Source: Agarophyton chilense (lineage: Eukaryota > Rhodophyta > Florideophyceae > Gracilariales > Gracilariaceae). Taken from it: 64,000 nt of DNA. Below the pieces are notes generated by a model that worked only from the letters and a program-made list of their open reading frames with translations, had not been told where the DNA came from and did no database searches. The stretch is from NCBI GenBank assembly GCA_030374765.1, contig JARGXX010000013.1:1-64000 (forward strand), written 5' to 3'. This document shows positions 21,403 through 33,160 of this stretch, piece by piece (within the stretch, counting starts at the first letter, position 1; every line of letters begins with the position of its first letter). A program made the translations under genes and the position numbers.

Positions 21403-21688
21403 TAACAATGGTTAGTCTGACACACAGGAGAGACTTCAAAGAACTGAGGCTGAACACAGAAAGTCAATGTAACTCAGGCGCAAGTCCTCTCTTCAATTTA
21501 CAAGCAGCTACCTACAGAGTAGACTTATATAGTCCTCAAAGCTGAGGTTAGACAAAAGTACATACATTACAAACAACATATAAAATACAAACTGCATGGC
21601 AACCATTCACGTGATATGAATCTGGCAAAGTCACAACCATTCAAATCTTATGACTCAGAATATCCGTGTTGGTCAAACATCATCAATA
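21403..21688 (-). repeat. 5' LTR of the copia element
   Basis: This promoter-bearing LTR is 286 bp with TATATAAG at 21524-21531 on the minus strand. It ends directly at the half-tRNA primer site, and AGTCT follows its other end. Confidence 0.93.
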
Positions 21689-21693
21689 AGTCT

Positions 21694-22551
21694 CACTCTA
21701 CGTTTTCAGTAAAACTACATGATGCATTGTACGTGGCCAAAAAAATATTTTTCTACGAATCGTTATGTGTGTGTAAAAATTTTACACACGCCACTGACCT
21801 TGTGTGTTAACAAATCGTACAACAGCTTTTGATTCTTGTTCCATTGAAAAAAGGGAAACTCTTTTCTTCCGATCTTAGAACATATTTATAGTTGTTTGAT
21901 TCTCTTAGAAGTGAGAGAAAAGTATTATGCTTGCAGAAGATCTACTGTTTAGCATGTTTCTTTAATATTTTGATATTCAAGTCTGAATTTACGGTTGATG
22001 CTTTGGCTGTTGTTTCTGTTCTAAAAGCTTTTCCTGAGGCCTAAACAACAATCTCTGATTACTCAAACTCCGAAAATTTTTATCTTTCAAAATATCATTT
22101 GCGCCGAAGTCAAGAAGCTATTATACTATACTTGTGCACCTTCTTAAAAAATAGTTTGTTATGCAGTCTGTTTAGAAATTTCAGGAAATGTGCAACGATA
22201 AAATCAACTAACGTTTTATGGAAGAAAAACTTTATTCATTTAAGAGAAATGTGCAAAGTGCATTCAGTTCATTTCAGAAACGTGAACTAAGGGCCGTTCC
22301 TGAGTCTCTTTTTCACGAAACGAAACAATTGAAAGTGTTAGCGAGGCAGTCAGGATCCTACCCGTTGCCTTCTGATGTTTAAGGTTTCGTTCCATTTAAG
22401 GCGGCTCGCTCGTTGCTGCCTTCTTTGAAATTGAAGTTCAAAAGGTACGCTTGCCCTTTACAAATACAATCGGTATGGGCGCTTCCGATCAGTATTTGCC
22501 GCTCGAGCGGTTCCTCAGGAACTGCTTTCGGCCCTAAATAAAGCAGTCATC
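21694..22551. other. No recognised gene
   Basis: This AT-rich stretch has only short frames. A near-perfect palindrome of 21 bases at 21769-21789 (GTGTGTAAAA arms) is conserved in copy B (51409-51429). Confidence 0.4.
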
Positions 22552-23824
22552 ATGACCGAACCAGAGCAAACACAAAACACCCCGCAAGACTGTAATATAT
22601 ATGAAATCCCTTCGGAACTACCAACAGCACTACACCAACTGCATGCCCATGATATACATCAGATCCCTTCAGAACTATAAATAGCGGAAAAATAGCTACA
22701 GGCCCATAAATTGGGCAGCTCGGAGTGCAAAAAAGCCCTTGGAGTCCTAAACTTAAGTGAAGCAATCAATCCAAAAGTAGCAACGAAGCGCGAACTCATC
22801 GCGATGAAAATGGTACAAAGAGGCGCGAGCTTATATCAACTTCTTCATCTCATTGACGGCAGAACGGTCCAGAACGGTTAATCATTTCTTTCTCTTCAGT
22901 GTCTCCAGCGTAATACGGATCGAAATACAAAACCAAGAATTGGAAGCAAAGATATCAAGTTTGTAAGGGGTGCTTTTCCAACCGTATCAGACCAAAGTGT
23001 GTATGTCTCTGTATCCTTGCAGAGTTTATGTCCGGGTGAGAGCAGCAGACCTGCGTTCGAAGCCGTGGAACTCTGCAGACTTTTGCATGTTCTCGCAGAT
23101 GCGCGCGTTGAGGCCACGAGAACCAAATTAATGGAATGAACGAACAAGGAGGAGCTTGACCAGCAGATCGGAGATCCATGGTGTTAGAGAATAGCGCCAT
23201 CGTTTAATGATTTCACGTTAAAACCAGAGCCTTACAAAATAATTTGCGGTGGAGTTGCGCGGATTGACATACTCATGATAAAACCTGCACTGCGCCCGCA
23301 TGTGCGCGAAGGCGGAATGCTGAAGAGGATGTTGGCGGAATTTGAAAGTACGTATGGAAAGTGCGTTTCCAGATACTAAGCCTACGGACAAGGAGATCCA
23401 GAGACTTTTACTACTTTTGCTGACGGGCGGGCTCATATCATCTACGGTTATCCCTTCTCAAAGTTGCACCCTCATTCTAAAACAGTTTGTAGCGTGTTCG
23501 ATAGGAAGGGATGCGGAAAGGGAAGAAGGTGTTGCCTCCGGAGTCCGGCAGTACGAGTTTGGGTGAAATGATAATGTTCGCGCGCAATCGAAGCGATCAA
23601 GGCGGGAAGTTCATGTAGTTAATGTTTTTGGTATGTACGATCTTGTTTCTGCGTTAAAGTCCCAGAAGGTGACTGCTTCTGCAGACTTAGAAAAGGTGGA
23701 TGTGAATGAGCAACGATTACGATTGAGCTCTGTAAGCCGCCGGAGCCTGATGCGTCTTACAGACGCCACGTGGACTGGCGGACCTCAGCTAGACTCATTT
23801 AGATTATTATTATTTTTTAATTAG
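22552..23824 (+). pseudogene. Gag-like frame of an unclassified element, copy A
   Basis: From ATG 22552 one phase stays mostly open to about 23560, and a second phase is open from 23342 to 23824. The start has an internal repeat (IYEIPSELPTAL, then IHQIPSEL) and then LGSSECKKALGVLNLS. Later parts include IKPALRPHVREGGMLKR and a Cys-rich KGCGKGRRCC. The second phase ends TDATWTGGPQLDSF, and a relative of this end is read on the minus strand of the right inverted arm (near 25600). Its position before an integrase-like frame suggests a gag-like protein, but no family is recognised. Confidence 0.45.
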
Positions 23825-24150
23825 TGAACTTGATTAGCTTTACTGTGCCAGGAAGATCCCAGCGCCTCGCCATTGCTATTTACTTGGCTCGAGTGATGAT
23901 TCTCCCTTAGATTAAGGTAGCCACCGTTAAAATACTAAATTATCCCTTTTGGAGTATTATTTCCACGAATTGGTCTTTAAGACATCGTTTCCGTAGCTCC
24001 GACATGTACGACTACGCAGTAAACGCCATCCCATTGCTTCAAGTATTCTGGGGGGACCGCCGTCAAGGATACGAACCTTAGGACCCGCTCTACCACAATA
24101 CCCCAGGTTTAGACCAGTACGCTAACACACCAGTCCTTGCGTTACAGTGG
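23430..24150. repeat. Left arm of a long inverted repeat, copy A (approximate ends)
   Basis: The reverse complement of this stretch aligns with 25235 to about 25950. The best part is 23820-24150 against 25235-25590, with blocks such as CTCGAGCCAAGTA and GGAGCTACG in order. The outer part is recognisable mainly as protein. Spacing is about 1.1 kb and encloses an integrase-like frame. Confidence 0.65.
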
Positions 24151-24271
24151 AGCGCAAAAGACTTGAATATAAATTGCTCGATGGGCAGTCTCGATCGACG
24201 TTTTCTACCTTGGAATGACGTTTAATCCTGTGAAACAATTTGAAAGGAAGACCGCCCTGTAAAATATCGTT

Positions 24272-25096
24272 CTAACTTTTCCACGAGCATCTTCCATCTG
24301 TAGCCTTTCGAGAATGCGTTTGACCACACCGTTGTTTTCTTTCTACAATCTCAGTTTTGTTGTGTCGCCTTACTGGTCGCATTTTGAATCGAATGTCTCT
24401 TTCGGATAGAAACTTACAAATTTCTCTTGAGTCCATTTCATTATCTCCAGATAGGGCATTGGGAGCTGCGTGCCTATTCAGCCATTCTTTTTTAATTACG
24501 ATGGTTGCTGTTCGCGATTCCCTATTACTTGTAATCACTGCCTCAGAGTAACCTGTGCCTGAATCAACTACGCGCAACACTGTGTATTTTTTACTTCTAA
24601 TGTTACAGAACATATAATCAACCTGTACTTCGATATTGAAGGCTTGATTGACGCGGTTGATTGAGATCTTCTTTGTTGGCACAGGAAGATCGGAATTTGG
24701 GCAAATGGGACAATTGATCTCTAGATCCAACTCTTTGTCTTTATATCCAGCTCGCTCGCAGAAGTTGATTATTTCGGTGGCATGACCGTGAGATAGACGC
24801 TGTAACCAAGTGGCCAGCGTTTTTGGTCGGGTTCTTTCTATTCCTGAACTCAATAATCCGCAAACAGTCGGGATGATCGCTACATGAGCTCTCAAGTCAT
24901 ACTCCGATGAAGACTTTAAGTAAATTCTGAGTACCCTTGGTCCGTTATTCAGAGATCTCTTGACAGTATTTGTTGGTGGTTGTGCGAAAAAGTTCGTTTG
25001 GCTGTATTGCTTCATATCACGTGAGATCGTTAGCGGTGAGTTGTCGTCGAACAGATCTAATGTAATCTCAATGTTCTTGTTGTTTGATTCCTGCAA
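24272..25096 (-). pseudogene. Integrase-like frame, copy A
   Basis: The 274-codon frame has HATEIINFCERAGY then CPIC, resembling an HHCC zinc region, and a core with VQVDYMF, SGDNEMDS and NKTEIVERKQ giving Asp, Asp and Glu of a retroviral-type integrase. No RT or RNase H was found beside it. It lies between inverted repeats rather than direct LTRs. It could be a truncated copia-like pol or a transposase derived from an integrase; the sequence here does not decide. The frame start is open. Copy B (53912-54735) is more broken. Confidence 0.65.
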
Positions 25097-25234
25097 AGAT
25101 ATTGTTCAAGAACATGCCACATTCCTTGGATTGGGACATTGATCTCCCCATCTGCGGCGATATTGCATCCTTGCCTTCGAGGGTCTGAATGTTATATGCA
25201 GTACTTGACTCCAAGCGTGTGGCAGAAATAATAC

Positions 25235-26056
25235 CTCTTGAGAAGATGGGACTCCAATGTAACGCAATGACGGGTTAAGTCAGCGTACGGGTCTCGGCCG
25301 GTGGTAGCGTGATATAGTGGGTCCTATGGTTCGAATCTTTGATGGCGGCACTCCCAGAGTACTTGGTGCAATGTGCGGCGTTTACTGGGTAATTCTACAT
25401 GTTGGAGCTACGTAATCGATGGCTTGAAGACCAAAGGGTGGAATTTATATACCTAAGGGGTTTATTTAGTATTCTAACGGTGCCTACCGTACTCTAAGAG
25501 AGAAGCGTCACTCGAGCCAAGTATATAGTACTGGCGAGGCGCTTAGATCTCCCCCGCACTGTAATGCTAATCTATTACACTAACAAAAATAAATTAATAA
25601 TCTACATGAGTCCACCGGAGGTCGACCCTTAAACGTGTCACCTGCAAGATCCTTCATGGCCCGGCGGCTTACCGGGCTCAACCGGTATCATCGCTTCTTC
25701 ACATATCCCCCTCCTTAGGATTCGACCGTCACGGCGAAGTCTAGATGGTTTCATAACTGCTCCACGGTACGCGTGCACTTCATTTCTATCGGTACCATTG
25801 GGTACGGTGGTACGTCGCGTCGTCACCGCCTGCGGGGATGCGTGAGCCGACCATTGGCACCGAAGGGAAATTAATCTGCCTAAGGATTGAAACTGCCACG
25901 CGCCGTGAGCGCTGGCCATAGGCGATCGCCGGCGTATTCCTAGCGTCGCGTTGCCGAGACGGTCCATTGGGTTCTTCCTTCATCTCCGTTCTTCCCTTGG
26001 CGACCCTCCGCGCTTCTTCCTCCGAGGTTCACGCCTGTCAGTCCGTTCGGGTCAAC
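25235..26056. repeat. Right arm of the inverted repeat and end of duplication, copy A
   Basis: This arm mirrors 23430-24150. Its minus strand past 25600 carries the decayed relative of the gag-like frame end (VKKR, then RLSPVSRRAM). Similarity to copy B stops after GTCAAC at 26056, which equals 55710 in copy B. Confidence 0.65.
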
Positions 26057-26487
26057 TCGCCTCAGATATGTGTCTTCAGTGGCACCAAAGAGTCCTCATG
26101 CTTGTAGGTGTTGGAGCAGCCTGCCGTATTGTTTATGAGTTTCTACCCTATGTTCATTGTTGATCCAGCAACAATGTGAGCGTTCGTTCATTTTCGACTA
26201 CCAACTATCTGAACTAGAGCCAAGTGCCTGCTCTCGTTCACTTTGGTATGGGGAGGCGTGAATCTGTAGCATAGAAAAGGGTTTTCTGGTGTCATGAATG
26301 CAGACGAATCCTTCTTTGCTAACCAACAACATGGAATTGGTTGATACTCACTTTTAACAGATGACATAATGAGAAGGGGTCATCATCTTGATCCTGAGTG
26401 TTACAATGAAGCAAGAAACGGGTTGGCGCATTAAAGGATGACACGCTTTATTGGTCCCCAAAATCTCGCTGTTGCTGGTCGACTCAC
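26057..26487. other. Unique upstream region of the vWA gene
   Basis: This is the first single-copy sequence after the duplicated block. No gene was seen in it. Confidence 0.5.
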
Positions 26488-26495
26488 TATATAAA
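26488..26495 (+). promoter_or_regulatory. TATA box of the vWA gene
   Basis: TATATAAA lies 113 bases before the ATG at 26609, a suitable spacing for a short 5' leader. Confidence 0.6.
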
Positions 26496-26608
26496 CCATT
26501 GAAGATAGGCCATCAACTTCTGCACTAACCATACAGCAACTTAAACTTGGGAAGGTCTACCTATAATTCAGCACCACCTACATAACTGGTCTCTTACAAC
26601 AAACTAAG

Positions 26609-27340
26609 ATGTTTCGCATTCTCATTTCCTTTTTTGCGTTTATCGCAGCTGCCCAGGCCGCTGTAACTGCTTCGCAGGCACAGACTCGAATTAATGCCAT
26701 TGATTCTCCTTTACTTCAGGACCCTACCAATCTAGCGTCCGTCAATGAGGCCATTCAAATCGCTGTTAACTCTAACTGCGATGCAAATATCTGTTTTGCA
26801 ATCGATGGAAGCGGTTCTATGTCTGAGGATGAGTTCCAGCTCCAACTAGACTTCGTGAAGATCATTAAAGCTGTTCTTTCTCTCAACCCAGACTCGCAAT
26901 GTGCTGTTATTCAATATGGCTCGAGACCACAGATTATATCCACACTAACTAAGTGCGTCGAAATGATCCTTCTGGATGTACAGAGCACTCTCCAAATCCG
27001 ATCACCCAGAACTTTCATTGCTCCTGGACTTGCAGGCTGCATGAGACAATTGAACAAGGTTAAGGGCGAGGCCAATAAGATCATTCTGATGGGAGATGGT
27101 CGCAGTACCTTTGACAGTCGGGACCCCCCGCTTGATCCGCCTTCAATCGCCCAGGTTTTCCTTGCTGAACCGAACAATGCCATTTCCGCGGTGGCTGTGA
27201 GTTTCCCGAATACAGAAATGCTGGAAGCTATCACTGGTACCCCCGACCGTGTATTTATGGTTGCCGACTGGTTCAGCGTTCTGGACGTTATCGAGGAACT
27301 TGTGGAACAAGTTTGTGGGAGTGATCAAGTCGAGTTTTAA
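26609..27340 (+). CDS. Secreted von Willebrand factor A domain protein
   Basis: This intact 243-codon gene has no intron. Residues 1-18 or so (MFRILISFFAFIAAAQA) form a signal peptide with a plausible Ala-x-Ala cut site. The vWA domain covers about residues 58-235. DGSGS at 66-70 is the DxSxS metal-binding (MIDAS) motif, Thr in PRTFIAPGL near 135 is in the second MIDAS position, and Asp in MGDGRS near 163 fits the third. There is no membrane segment or anchor, so it is probably secreted and binds a ligand through a divalent metal. Neighbours are retroelement ruins, so context gives no partner. It is the only frame here that looks like a functional host gene. Confidence 0.9.
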   Translation: MFRILISFFAFIAAAQAAVTASQAQTRINAIDSPLLQDPTNLASVNEAIQIAVNSNCDANICFAIDGSGSMSEDEFQLQLDFVKIIKAVLSLNPDSQCAVIQYGSRPQIISTLTKCVEMILLDVQSTLQIRSPRTFIAPGLAGCMRQLNKVKGEANKIILMGDGRSTFDSRDPPLDPPSIAQVFLAEPNNAISAVAVSFPNTEMLEAITGTPDRVFMVADWFSVLDVIEELVEQVCGSDQVEF

Positions 27341-29932
27341 TTTTCTTTCTGAAGTGTTCTGATTGCTTTGCTAATCTTGTTAAGTAATTCCTTATGTAAA
27401 GATCACTCGTTTCAATACATTTTGAAAACTACTGCGCTGTTCTCTCTATTGTAATTCTCTTATGAAGATGGCATGTTGCGGTTCGTGTGGTTTTCATCGC
27501 TTTGGGCTACATACTGTATCTATTCTCTAAAATGATTCAAGGTTTCCATAATGTAGGAAGTGGACGTCGATTTAGGGCGACAAAATAATTTCGAGGCACC
27601 TCAAACTGTGAGCTTGTACTATTTAGTCTTGAGATTTTACAAAGATCGAAGCGTTCTGTCTTGGTTGGCAGATGGAGAGCATGATGGCTGTTTCATGACG
27701 CGGAATGTTGCTAAAGCACAACGTTTATTTTCGTCGAATTTGCGCAACGATGGTATTGCGAAACAGAACGATCACAGCAATGTGGGATTTCTGCATGTGT
27801 TTCTGGCGCCCGTGGAACGTCACTTTTGGTTTCAAGTTTGCGTGTTGGGGCCGTAGTAATCCGCTGTGGCACGCAACACGACCCCTCAACGAGCGAAGAA
27901 GAATCTGTGCAATGAGAGCTGGGTGATGTACTGTAATACCTCTCCATACAAGGGTGCAAGAACTCAGAGGAGCAAAAGTGGTATTTGCTTGTTTGCTTTG
28001 AATTTCATGACGTGTTTTTAATATGAGATGCGAACAGCAAGTTTTCAGCTATTGGCGGCGTTGTACTGTATCTACGCATCCACCTTCGAGGATACTCCGC
28101 ATTGTTGATTCCTCCTTGACAACGAAGGTTTCCTGAACTATAAAACCTTACCGTCTAAATAATACGTCATGCGACAATTCCTAGTTACGACTGGTTTACC
28201 TGGAGCGCTGGTGCGCGGCGTCGTCGACACTATCTTCCCCTGGCACTGTAACTGACGACAGCAGCAGGGCGACAAACAAAACATGCTGCGAGAAACACTG
28301 AGCCACAGCTGCAGTTGAAAGCCGTGCTGTCGCCAAACAGCGCATCTAAAGGCTACTATTCAAAGGCATTCTCGAAAGCCAGTTGGAGGATGCCGCCAGA
28401 ATTTCATGTAGGCAGCAAACTTTCTCTGAAATTCTGTACCGTTGTGAATTGTACGACAAGTGAGCAAGCATTTAAAAAGAATGCAGCATTAGTTACCCAA
28501 GGGTAGTGGCTTTTCAAGGGACGACGAAGATGTTTTCTCTTGCTGTGCTCCTGGTGACATTTGGACATGGCACTACAGCTGACAGCTAGATCTAAATGAC
28601 ACAATGACATTGACTTAGCACATGCACTGACATTCAGGTCCGGCACACGTACACATATCCACATGAAGACAGCGTTGAAACCTGGACAGAACAGTGTCGG
28701 TTTGACTAGATCTATCTGCATGATCTACAGATAACTGTTTTCCATGACACTGATTTCAACACCAGAACCCTGTCCAAACCTATTTGTTCATCTACTTCAA
28801 CTCTATGCTGTACTGGAACTTTTCATTCCCTTGCGTGCTGCGTTCTCAGTGACATACTGTTAAGAACAGGAGAAGAAACATTTCCCATCTTGAAAACTCT
28901 TTAGACCCCCTCTTCCCACCTGCAGTGTGGCTGGTAGCCACAGGAACGCTTGCCTGGAGCGCCCAACGAGCTTGATCATTTGTATTTATTCATCCACTAT
29001 CGTTCTTAAGTTCTTTAACGATAAAACGCGTTGGACAACAATCTTTACCAAAATTTGTAAGAAACCCTTGGTTTATTGCGCTCTTCGCACTTCTCTCTAG
29101 CACAATATCCAGCCAAGTTGCGACATGCGGATTGGAGTATTTCTTGACAACGAGTGGAGAGGCACTGTGATTATCATTAATTCTACAATAGATTGGCTGC
29201 TTTTTCTGGAGAGAACTGTCACCCTAGGGTAGAACAATACGAATGTGGACGTTAGTAGTGGTAGTTTTATTAATTAAAGTTATATTGATGGGGCACCTCT
29301 CCCGCCTTTTCAAAGAAGTGACTGACACCCAACAGGCGGCACAAACGCTGCTGGAGTCGTGCCGGAAGCAAAATTCTCCTCTTCAAAAGGGTTGTATTAC
29401 CCAACCTTCTTTTCATAGGAAGAGGGCATTGAACTGCCAGGCTTTAGTAGAGTAAATTTGTTTCACTAATATCATCGCAATTAGTATCTCAGTATCTCTG
29501 CTTCCAGCGCAACACCCCCTGTATCCATCAGTTTGAAAGCGAATAGGCCTGAAAAGTTGATTAGTGAACGAGATTTTCTTGTGGTTGACACTTGGTTGTA
29601 CAAAGTCGAACAGCTCTTCAAACTTGTTTAACTTGAAAATGAACAGTTTTTGCTCACTAACGAGAGCTGAATATCGCTCGGGTCTATTTTCTGACAAAAA
29701 CGGCGGCAAGGTGGTGGTATACTCTGTTACAACACAATACAGCTACGGTAACATGAAAGGCTCTTGTTGCAGCTTTAAGAAAAGAGTTTTTTTTTCAGGA
29801 TCACAAACTTCAGGCCCGGGACAATCTCAGGTCTTGTTAGCAGGTATTTAATGAGCCGTATTATCTTTTGAACTTCAAAACATCGTCCCAATAATTTCAG
29901 ACGTTAGTGAGAGTGAGAAATGAGATAAAGTT
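27341..29932. other. Intergenic, no recognised gene
   Basis: Only short frames on both strands were seen, none with recognisable motifs or conserved elsewhere in the window. An AATACA near 27413 could serve in transcript processing of the vWA gene, but this is weak. Confidence 0.5.
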
Positions 29933-30800
29933 GTGAACGGTCAGAAGCCCAAGATCCAATTTGAATTGAAAAAGAGTATCTGCTTTGACTCTGAGGAAAC
30001 GACGAAAATTGGCATTCAAGTTGAAGCAGCTTTTGCGGGAACCAGCATAGAACAACAGATTCATTCTGTTTCAACGTCATTAGATTTGATGGAAATTGAA
30101 ATCGCTGAAGGAGAACAGAGGGCCAAGTCTAAGCAGCTTCATGATGATATTAAGAACAATTCCTGTTTCTTTTGCTATAAGAAGGTTTGTCGGATTTCGA
30201 GGCATCTCCGCAATTTCAATGTAACTTACGGTAACCCAGAAAGCTTGGAAAACGTTGAGAACAATGTTAATGAGAAAGTAGACTCTAAAATACGGAAAAC
30301 AAAAAAAAGTTCTTTGAATAATAGAAGAGCACGTCAAAGAATCTGACATTTTTCAAAAACGTGTCGTTACAGAATCAACGTGGTTCTGAGTGTGAAGAGG
30401 TTCCATGCGCCCCTTTACTGGTTTTGAAAGAAAAGTTTGAAGGAATAGCAGCTAGGATGCTTGAAGATGACTATTGCAGTACAAATCTTCTCTCAAGGAA
30501 CGTCCAGGGTTCTACAAGCACAAACTGGACTTCCGTGACACTTAAATGTAAATCTCACCGTTAAAGAAGGATTCTATGAAGGTAATTACAGATGTGAGGC
30601 ATGGAATGGTTCAAATAGGAGGTGACATTTATAAACCCAACTGGATCGTTGCAGATTGCCGGTATGATACTTTGCTTGGAATACTGTGGCACCTAGAATA
30701 CAGTCCGCAAGAAGAGTATCAGAAGAGGACAGTGACAGTGACCGGCCTTTGTCTGCCAGCTGAAACTATTTTCCGTGAAGACAAGATAGAGGTAATCTAA
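29933..30800 (+). pseudogene. Ty3/gypsy remnant 2: gag end and protease
   Basis: The first frame (29933-30346) ends with a zinc-knuckle-like CFFCYKKVCRISRH, in which the spacing of CX2CX4HX4C is kept but the last two residues are Cys and His. The next frame (30361-30564) has LEDDYCSTNLLSRN, a decayed retropepsin active site. The third (30576-30800) has IVADCRYDTLLGILWHLEYS, which matches the LLG-P-W-H part of the protease. The three pieces lie in three phases. It is a family distinct from copies A and B. Confidence 0.65.
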
Positions 30801-30929
30801 CTGGGTGTCAAAGAGTTCAAACGGATGCTGCGCAAAACACACGCATCAACGGCACTTTTATCATGTTGCACAAATTCAGACAATGGAAGAATGAAAGTCA
30901 ACAAAACAGAAGGCTAAAATACTGGATGC

Positions 30930-31530
30930 AGACGATTAAGTTCTACGCGACCTTCTTCATGAATTTGAAGACGTATTCCGATAAGAATAACCGGATGGAT
31001 TACCACCCAAGAGAGAAGCCCATCATGCAATTAAGGTAGAAGTTCGTAGTGGACCTTCTCATCGTTCATTGTATTAACTGTCGCCCGTTCAACTCTTGCA
31101 AGGCAAACAAATGGTGAGAAACTACTGAGAAGCGGAAAACTTCGACCGAGCTAAACCCCGTATAGATCTCCATTGGTTTTCGTGAAAAAATATGGGAAAC
31201 CTATTCGTGCAGTTGTCGACTACTGTGGGTAGAACCGGATAACCAAACGAAACAATGTACCCTTACCTCGTTGTGATGACTTTGTTGGCAGACTAGGCCA
31301 AGCGGGGTTTTTTTCTAAGGTCAATTTGAAACTGGGTTTCATCAAATAAAAATGCGATCCCTTCAACACCAAATATGGCCACTTCGAATATTTGCTGATG
31401 CCGATGGGCCTTTGTAGTGATCCGACAACGGTCCAAACTCAAATGTACAGTGTAGTGTCTGTTTTTATAGCCATCTTCTTGTCTTTATACGTTGATGATC
31501 TCCCTATCTATAGCAAACCTGTAGTATCGT
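30930..31530 (+). pseudogene. Ty3/gypsy remnant 2: reverse transcriptase
   Basis: LLHEFEDVF and LPPKREAHHAIKVE form the usual approach to gypsy RT. FSKVNLKLGF, LLMPMGLCSDPTTVQTQM and LYVDDLPIYSKP (near 31480-31525) are the RT core, with YVDD as the active site. Stops and shifts are frequent. Confidence 0.75.
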
Positions 31531-31859
31531 GACAACCGAGCGGATCTGAAAGTGAATGCACAGAACGATACAGGTAGTGGAAAATGCTGTGGACAAGGCC
31601 TCCGCCCAAGAGTCATTTCGCACCGCAATGGAAGTTCCACCTCATTCCGCGTTCGGTACCAAACGTCACTGACGCGTCACGGACCCATACGAATGTTATT
31701 GGTATCCTACTCTTTCAAGTCTGAGCCCGTGATATCTGTGCCCAAGTGCTGTTCCTTGTAGCAACCAACCTGGCCACCAGCTCCATACTTAGCATCTACT
31801 TTATAAACCGCTACATTCTGGGAACCCTACCCCCGATACAGACGGTCTTCTTGCGTCAC
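31531..31859. other. Junction between gypsy remnants
   Basis: No recognisable coding sequence remains between the two gypsy ruins. Confidence 0.4.
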
Positions 31860-33160
31860 TTACGACGTATTGTCCTTCCGGCACCCCATTAAAGCCTATC
31901 CGTACCGATTATTCAACATAAGGCACAACATATTACCGCTCGGGACACTCCTTCTAGTAAGGTGGGAGTCGCACTCCAAACAGTAATTCCCTCGATGTCG
32001 GACGTCCTCGTTCTGGTCACCACCAAGGCTTTCGGTTTTTCTTTTATCCATTCCCATCATCGTACGAGCCGGCAAGAGCTCACACGGTTTTCCAACGGTG
32101 TCATGGAACTCCGATCGGATGCCCCCTTTCACGTTCAAGTCGCTAATCTATCTGACTGGGCAGTACATCTCTACAAGCGCTCCGTTATCGGTTCAGCACC
32201 TCCTTCCCCGGTCGCGCTCATTACAACCGAACGGTGGCCCTCGCAGAGCAGTGCACCCATGCTGATAAAGAGGGCTCAAATCCCCCGAAATCTTATTCGG
32301 AGAATACTGTCAAGCCAAAGAACGGAGGAGAACCCGATACGGAAGACTGCATCGCTAAAGTCCAAGTATCCCCGGAATATAGAGCCGAACAGGACAAGGT
32401 TATCTAACTGCTCCGTCCATTTCAAAACATGTAGAGTGGACACCTTGGTCCAGTAACGACGGCTAAAAATGGCATCGGCCTTGACTCGGACACTGAGCTC
32501 ATTTATCAGATGCCATACCGCGCGGGATACTCGCGCCGCGAGAACGAACGAATCAAATGCGCGAAGAAGCTCAGGACAGGCGTCATAGACCCGTTCGCGA
32601 CAGACTGGGCCAGAACTAGTGGTATTCGCTCAGAAGAAAGACGGAGGTTTACGCTTCTGCGTAGACTACCGCCGCCTAAACGGCGTTACCGTTTGGGGTA
32701 TTTACCCACTGCAGCGCATGGATGAGTGCGTTGACTCACTTTATAATGCACAGATCTTCACTCCCTGGGTTCCAATAGCAGCTACTGAAAATTCAAGATC
32801 GACGAAGCCGACCATGATTAGACCACTTTTTTGTTTCACATGGGCTTATCCCGGTACATAATAATCCCCTTCTGCTGAAAGAATGCCCCAGCGACATTCA
32901 AACAAACGCTGGTCATTATGCCTTCACTGATTGATTTGCAGTTTGCCCTGATGTATCTGGATGACATCATCATATACTCTCATACGGTTGAAGAGCCTTA
33001 CCAGCATATGAAAACTGTTCCGGCTTTCTTAAAGCCTTCCGGGGTTACCCTTCGCATGGATATGTGTCAGTTTTTCCATAACACCGTCAACCACTTGGGT
33101 CATGTCATCCATCCTAGACCCCCGGAAGTATACAGTAAGGCATGCTACACAGTCCACTAG
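31860..33160 (+). pseudogene. Ty3/gypsy remnant 3: protease-RT linker and RT
   Basis: The frame 31962-32456 contains MELRSDAPFHVQVANLSDW, which matches the protease-RT linker of copies A/B in pattern. RT follows at about 32500-33160 with RFCVDYRRLNGVTVWGIYPL, MDECVDSLYNAQIFT and the active site YLDD at 32954-32965, then VNHLGHVIHP. It is close in type to copies A/B but is a separate, older insertion, with several phase changes. Confidence 0.8.

Larger units (their letters stand above)
16606..21688 (-). mobile_element. Ty1/copia LTR retrotransposon (5083 bp)
   Basis: The element has 286 bp LTRs, a half-tRNA primer site, one gag-pol frame in copia order (gag, protease, integrase, RT, RNase H) and a polypurine tract. 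AGTCT is duplicated at 16601-16605 and 21689-21693, and copy B has a single AGTCT at the empty site 51329-51333, so the ends are exact. The LTRs differ at three positions by eye (about 1 percent), making this the youngest insertion seen. The frame has three stops. RNase H and RT motifs recall copia groups from marine and red-algal hosts; that grouping is from memory. Confidence 0.95.

Noticed and set aside
25285-25345. tRNA-like stretch with GGTTCGAATC
   Set aside because: No acceptor, D or anticodon stems could be folded around it, and the mirrored copy near 24090 lacks them too.
27560-28721. Short frames downstream of the vWA gene
   Set aside because: They are 63-105 codons long, overlap on both strands, and show no motif or repeat elsewhere in the window.
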